In this document: positions 45,287-46,801 of the stretch, piece by piece
Layout: every line of letters begins with the position of its first letter
Position numbering within the stretch: the first letter of the stretch is position 1
From: Gemmatimonadales bacterium
Lineage (GTDB): Bacteria > Gemmatimonadota > Gemmatimonadetes > Gemmatimonadales > JACORV01
Length of the DNA stretch: 46,801 nucleotides
Assembly (NCBI GenBank): GCA_030697825.1
Contig: JAUYOW010000331.1
Coordinates: 1-46,801, forward strand
Reading direction: 5' to 3'
Program-made: the position numbers and the translations under genes
Notes under the pieces: model-generated
Databases searched by the model: none
Told to the model about the DNA's origin: nothing
The model's input: only the letters and a program-made list of their open reading frames with translations

Positions 45287-46786
45287 GTGACGGAGCGGGA
45301 GGAGGCCGTGCGCATGCGCGGCATCTCGCGGCGGTTCGGCTCCGTGCAGGCGTTGCGCGGGGCCGATTTTTCTGGTGCTGCCGGCGAGATCCACGCGCTG
45401 CTGGGAGAGAACGGCGCGGGCAAGAGCACGCTGATGCACATCCTGTTCGGGCTGGTGCCGGCGGACGCGGGGACGGTGGAAGTCGCCGGCCGGGCGGCAC
45501 GGTTCCGTTCGCCCGCTGATGCGATGGCGGCCGGCCTGGGAATGGTGCACCAGCACTTCACCCAGGTGCCGGCGATGACGGTAGCCGAGAACGTCTGGCT
45601 CGGCCGGCGCGGCCTGCGTTACGATCGCGAGGCGGCGAGCGCCTTGGTGCGACGGGTCTCGCAGGCGACGGGCCTCGCGATCGACCCCGACGCTACCGCC
45701 GGCGATCTTCCGGTCGGACTTCGCCAGCGCCTCGAGATAGTCAAGGCGCTCGCGCGTGAGGTGCGGGTCCTCATCCTCGACGAACCCACCGCCGCGCTCG
45801 CTCCGGGTGAGATCGCGGAACTCTTCGGCGCGCTGAGACGCCTCGCTGACTCCGGCGTCGCCGTTGTGCTCATCACTCACAAGCTTCGCGAAGTGGCGGC
45901 GATAGCCGACCGGGTGACGGTGCTTCGGCGCGGCGAGACGGTCGTGTCGGGAGAGGAGGCGGGCCGTCGGGACGCCGCAGCTCTGGCACGCGCCATGATC
46001 GGTGAGAGTGCCGCGCAGCGTGAGATGGAGGAGGCGATGAAAGAGGTGAGAGAGGTGAGAGAGGGGAGTGAGGGGAGTGAGGGGAGAGAGCGGGGGGAGG
46101 GGTTGGCGCTGGAGGTGAGAAATCTCTGCGTTGGGAGTTCGGGCGGGCGTAGGGTCGTGGATGGTGTTTCGTTCGGCGTGGCGCGGGGTGAGATCGTCGG
46201 GATCGCGGCGGTGGAGGGGAACGGGCAGCGCGAGCTGATGCGGGCAGTGGCGGGGCTCGTGCCACGCGAAGGCGCTCTGACGATCGGTGGTTCCGGCACC
46301 ATCGGTTTCGTGCCGGAGGATAGGCAGGGAGAGGCGCTCATCCTCGAATTCAGCGTGGCGGAGAACCTGGCGCTGGGCGGAGCGGGCGGGTGGTGGGTGG
46401 ACCGGGCGCGGGACCTGGCGGCGGCCGACGAGGCGATCGGGGCATTCGACATCCAGGGCCTCGCGGGTGGACGGGTGCGAACGCTTTCGGGCGGGAACCA
46501 GCAGAAGGTAGTGCTCGCCCGAGAACTGTCACGCCGGCCGGCACTCCTCGTGGCGGAGAACCCGACGCGCGGTCTGGACGTACGCGCCACGGCAGAAGTG
46601 CACGCGCGCATCCTCAGGGCGGCGCGGCAGGAAGGGGCCGGCGTGCTCTTTCATTCCACCGACCTGGACGAAGTGCTCGCGCTTGCCGATCGGGTCGCCG
46701 TGATGGTGGAGGGACGCTGGATCGAGCTTCCGCGTACCGCCACTCGCGAAGAGGTAGGCGCGCGGATGCTGGGTAGCGCGGCGTGA
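45287..46786 (+). CDS. double-domain ABC ATPase of a BMP-type (nucleoside/sugar) importer
   Basis: 499 residues from GTG 45287. The first domain has Walker A GENGAGKST, LPVGLRQRLEIVKAL as signature and LILDEPTAALAP; the second has the degenerate VEGNGQREL in place of Walker A, signature LSGGNQQKVVLA and VAENPTRGLDV, as in RbsA/NupA proteins. The interdomain linker (about 245-275) is encoded by a 9-base minisatellite and is unusually Glu/Gly/Ser/Arg-rich. It pairs with the BMP lipoprotein; the permease begins at 46783. Confidence 0.94.
   Translation: MTEREEAVRMRGISRRFGSVQALRGADFSGAAGEIHALLGENGAGKSTLMHILFGLVPADAGTVEVAGRAARFRSPADAMAAGLGMVHQHFTQVPAMTVAENVWLGRRGLRYDREAASALVRRVSQATGLAIDPDATAGDLPVGLRQRLEIVKALAREVRVLILDEPTAALAPGEIAELFGALRRLADSGVAVVLITHKLREVAAIADRVTVLRRGETVVSGEEAGRRDAAALARAMIGESAAQREMEEAMKEVREVREGSEGSEGRERGEGLALEVRNLCVGSSGGRRVVDGVSFGVARGEIVGIAAVEGNGQRELMRAVAGLVPREGALTIGGSGTIGFVPEDRQGEALILEFSVAENLALGGAGGWWVDRARDLAAADEAIGAFDIQGLAGGRVRTLSGGNQQKVVLARELSRRPALLVAENPTRGLDVRATAEVHARILRAARQEGAGVLFHSTDLDEVLALADRVAVMVEGRWIELPRTATREEVGARMLGSAA
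46042..46088 (+). repeat. 9-base minisatellite inside the ABC ATPase gene
   Basis: Two AGAGGTGAG units (46042-46059) are followed by AGGGGAGTG (46062-46070), AGGGGAGTG (46071-46079) and AGGGGAGAG (46080-46088). The last three belong to the AGGGGAGTN family also seen at 40204-40309. In frame it encodes Glu-Val-Arg and Glu-Gly-Ser repeats of the linker. Confidence 0.8.
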
Positions 46787-46801
46787 AGCTGCGGGCGCGG
46801 C
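46783..46801 (+). CDS. start of the next gene, probable ABC permease
   Basis: A GTG at 46783 overlaps the ATPase TGA and opens a frame of six codons (VKLRAR) to the window end. By operon position it should be the permease of the BMP importer. The sequence itself shows nothing more. Confidence 0.35.

Overview
The window is a gene-dense, GC-rich (clearly above 60% by eye) bacterial chromosome segment of 46.8 kb with 42 protein-coding genes, two of them cut by the window edges. No rRNA, tRNA, CRISPR array, transposase or phage gene was seen. The gene mix best fits the Gemmatimonadota or a close relative in the FCB group: a GWxTD lipoprotein, a PorV-like outer-membrane protein beside a subtilase with a type-IX-like C-terminal domain, SufR-SufBCDSU, and parAB next to an M23 peptidase and a bactofilin. 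No marker gene settles the phylum, so this is an inference.

Layout. 1-5.8 kb: a large BTAD/AAA regulator (cut at the left edge) diverges from an AraC-type regulator with a receiver-like N-terminus; a leftward operon follows with a Ser/Thr kinase, pyrE and a methyl-accepting chemotaxis protein. 5.9-11 kb: a rightward operon of GWxTD lipoprotein, CTP-dependent polyprenol/phytol-kinase-like membrane protein, DNA polymerase I (exonuclease proofreading residues apparently lost) and a small DUF4031-like protein. 11-17 kb: envelope and secreted proteins (secreted FG-GAP-like protein, MMPL exporter, matrixin-like metalloprotease, M28 peptidase). 17-20 kb: AmrS radical SAM enzyme, DCC thiol protein, MIP18/SufT-like protein, and convergent RNase D. 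20-22 kb: an AT-rich, repeat-rich regulatory island, a hotdog thioesterase-alpha/beta hydrolase fusion, and a 7Fe ferredoxin. 22-27 kb: giant subtilase plus PorV-like protein. 27.5-29.5 kb: LysE-type exporter, TPP riboswitch and thiC. 29.6-31.4 kb: a secreted protein with an M1-peptidase-like domain that has lost its zinc-binding motif. 31.4-37.4 kb: the SUF iron-sulfur operon under a SufR-type regulator. 37.4-40.2 kb: DJ-1/PfpI protein and a NatAB-type ABC exporter. 40.2-43.4 kb: two parS-like sites, parA, parB, M23 peptidase and bactofilin (chromosome segregation and cell shape). 43.5-46.8 kb: a BMP-type ABC importer operon (lipoprotein, Nif3-like protein, double ATPase, first codons of a probable permease).

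Themes. Iron-sulfur metabolism recurs (SUF operon, SufT-like factor, radical SAM AmrS, ThiC, ferredoxin). Many starts are GTG, and many junctions are 4-base overlaps, which points to translational coupling. Several genes have a promoter-like pair (TTGCCG/TTGACT, 17-18 bases, TAnnTT or similar) whose predicted transcription start falls at or only a few bases before the start codon, suggesting leaderless or near-leaderless mRNAs. The non-coding signals of most interest are the paired parS-like sites with an inverted 9-base minisatellite, the same minisatellite inside the BMP ABC ATPase gene, the TPP riboswitch that shares bases with the upstream stop codon, competing hairpins ahead of sufR, and a cluster of CAACATT motifs ahead of the BMP lipoprotein.
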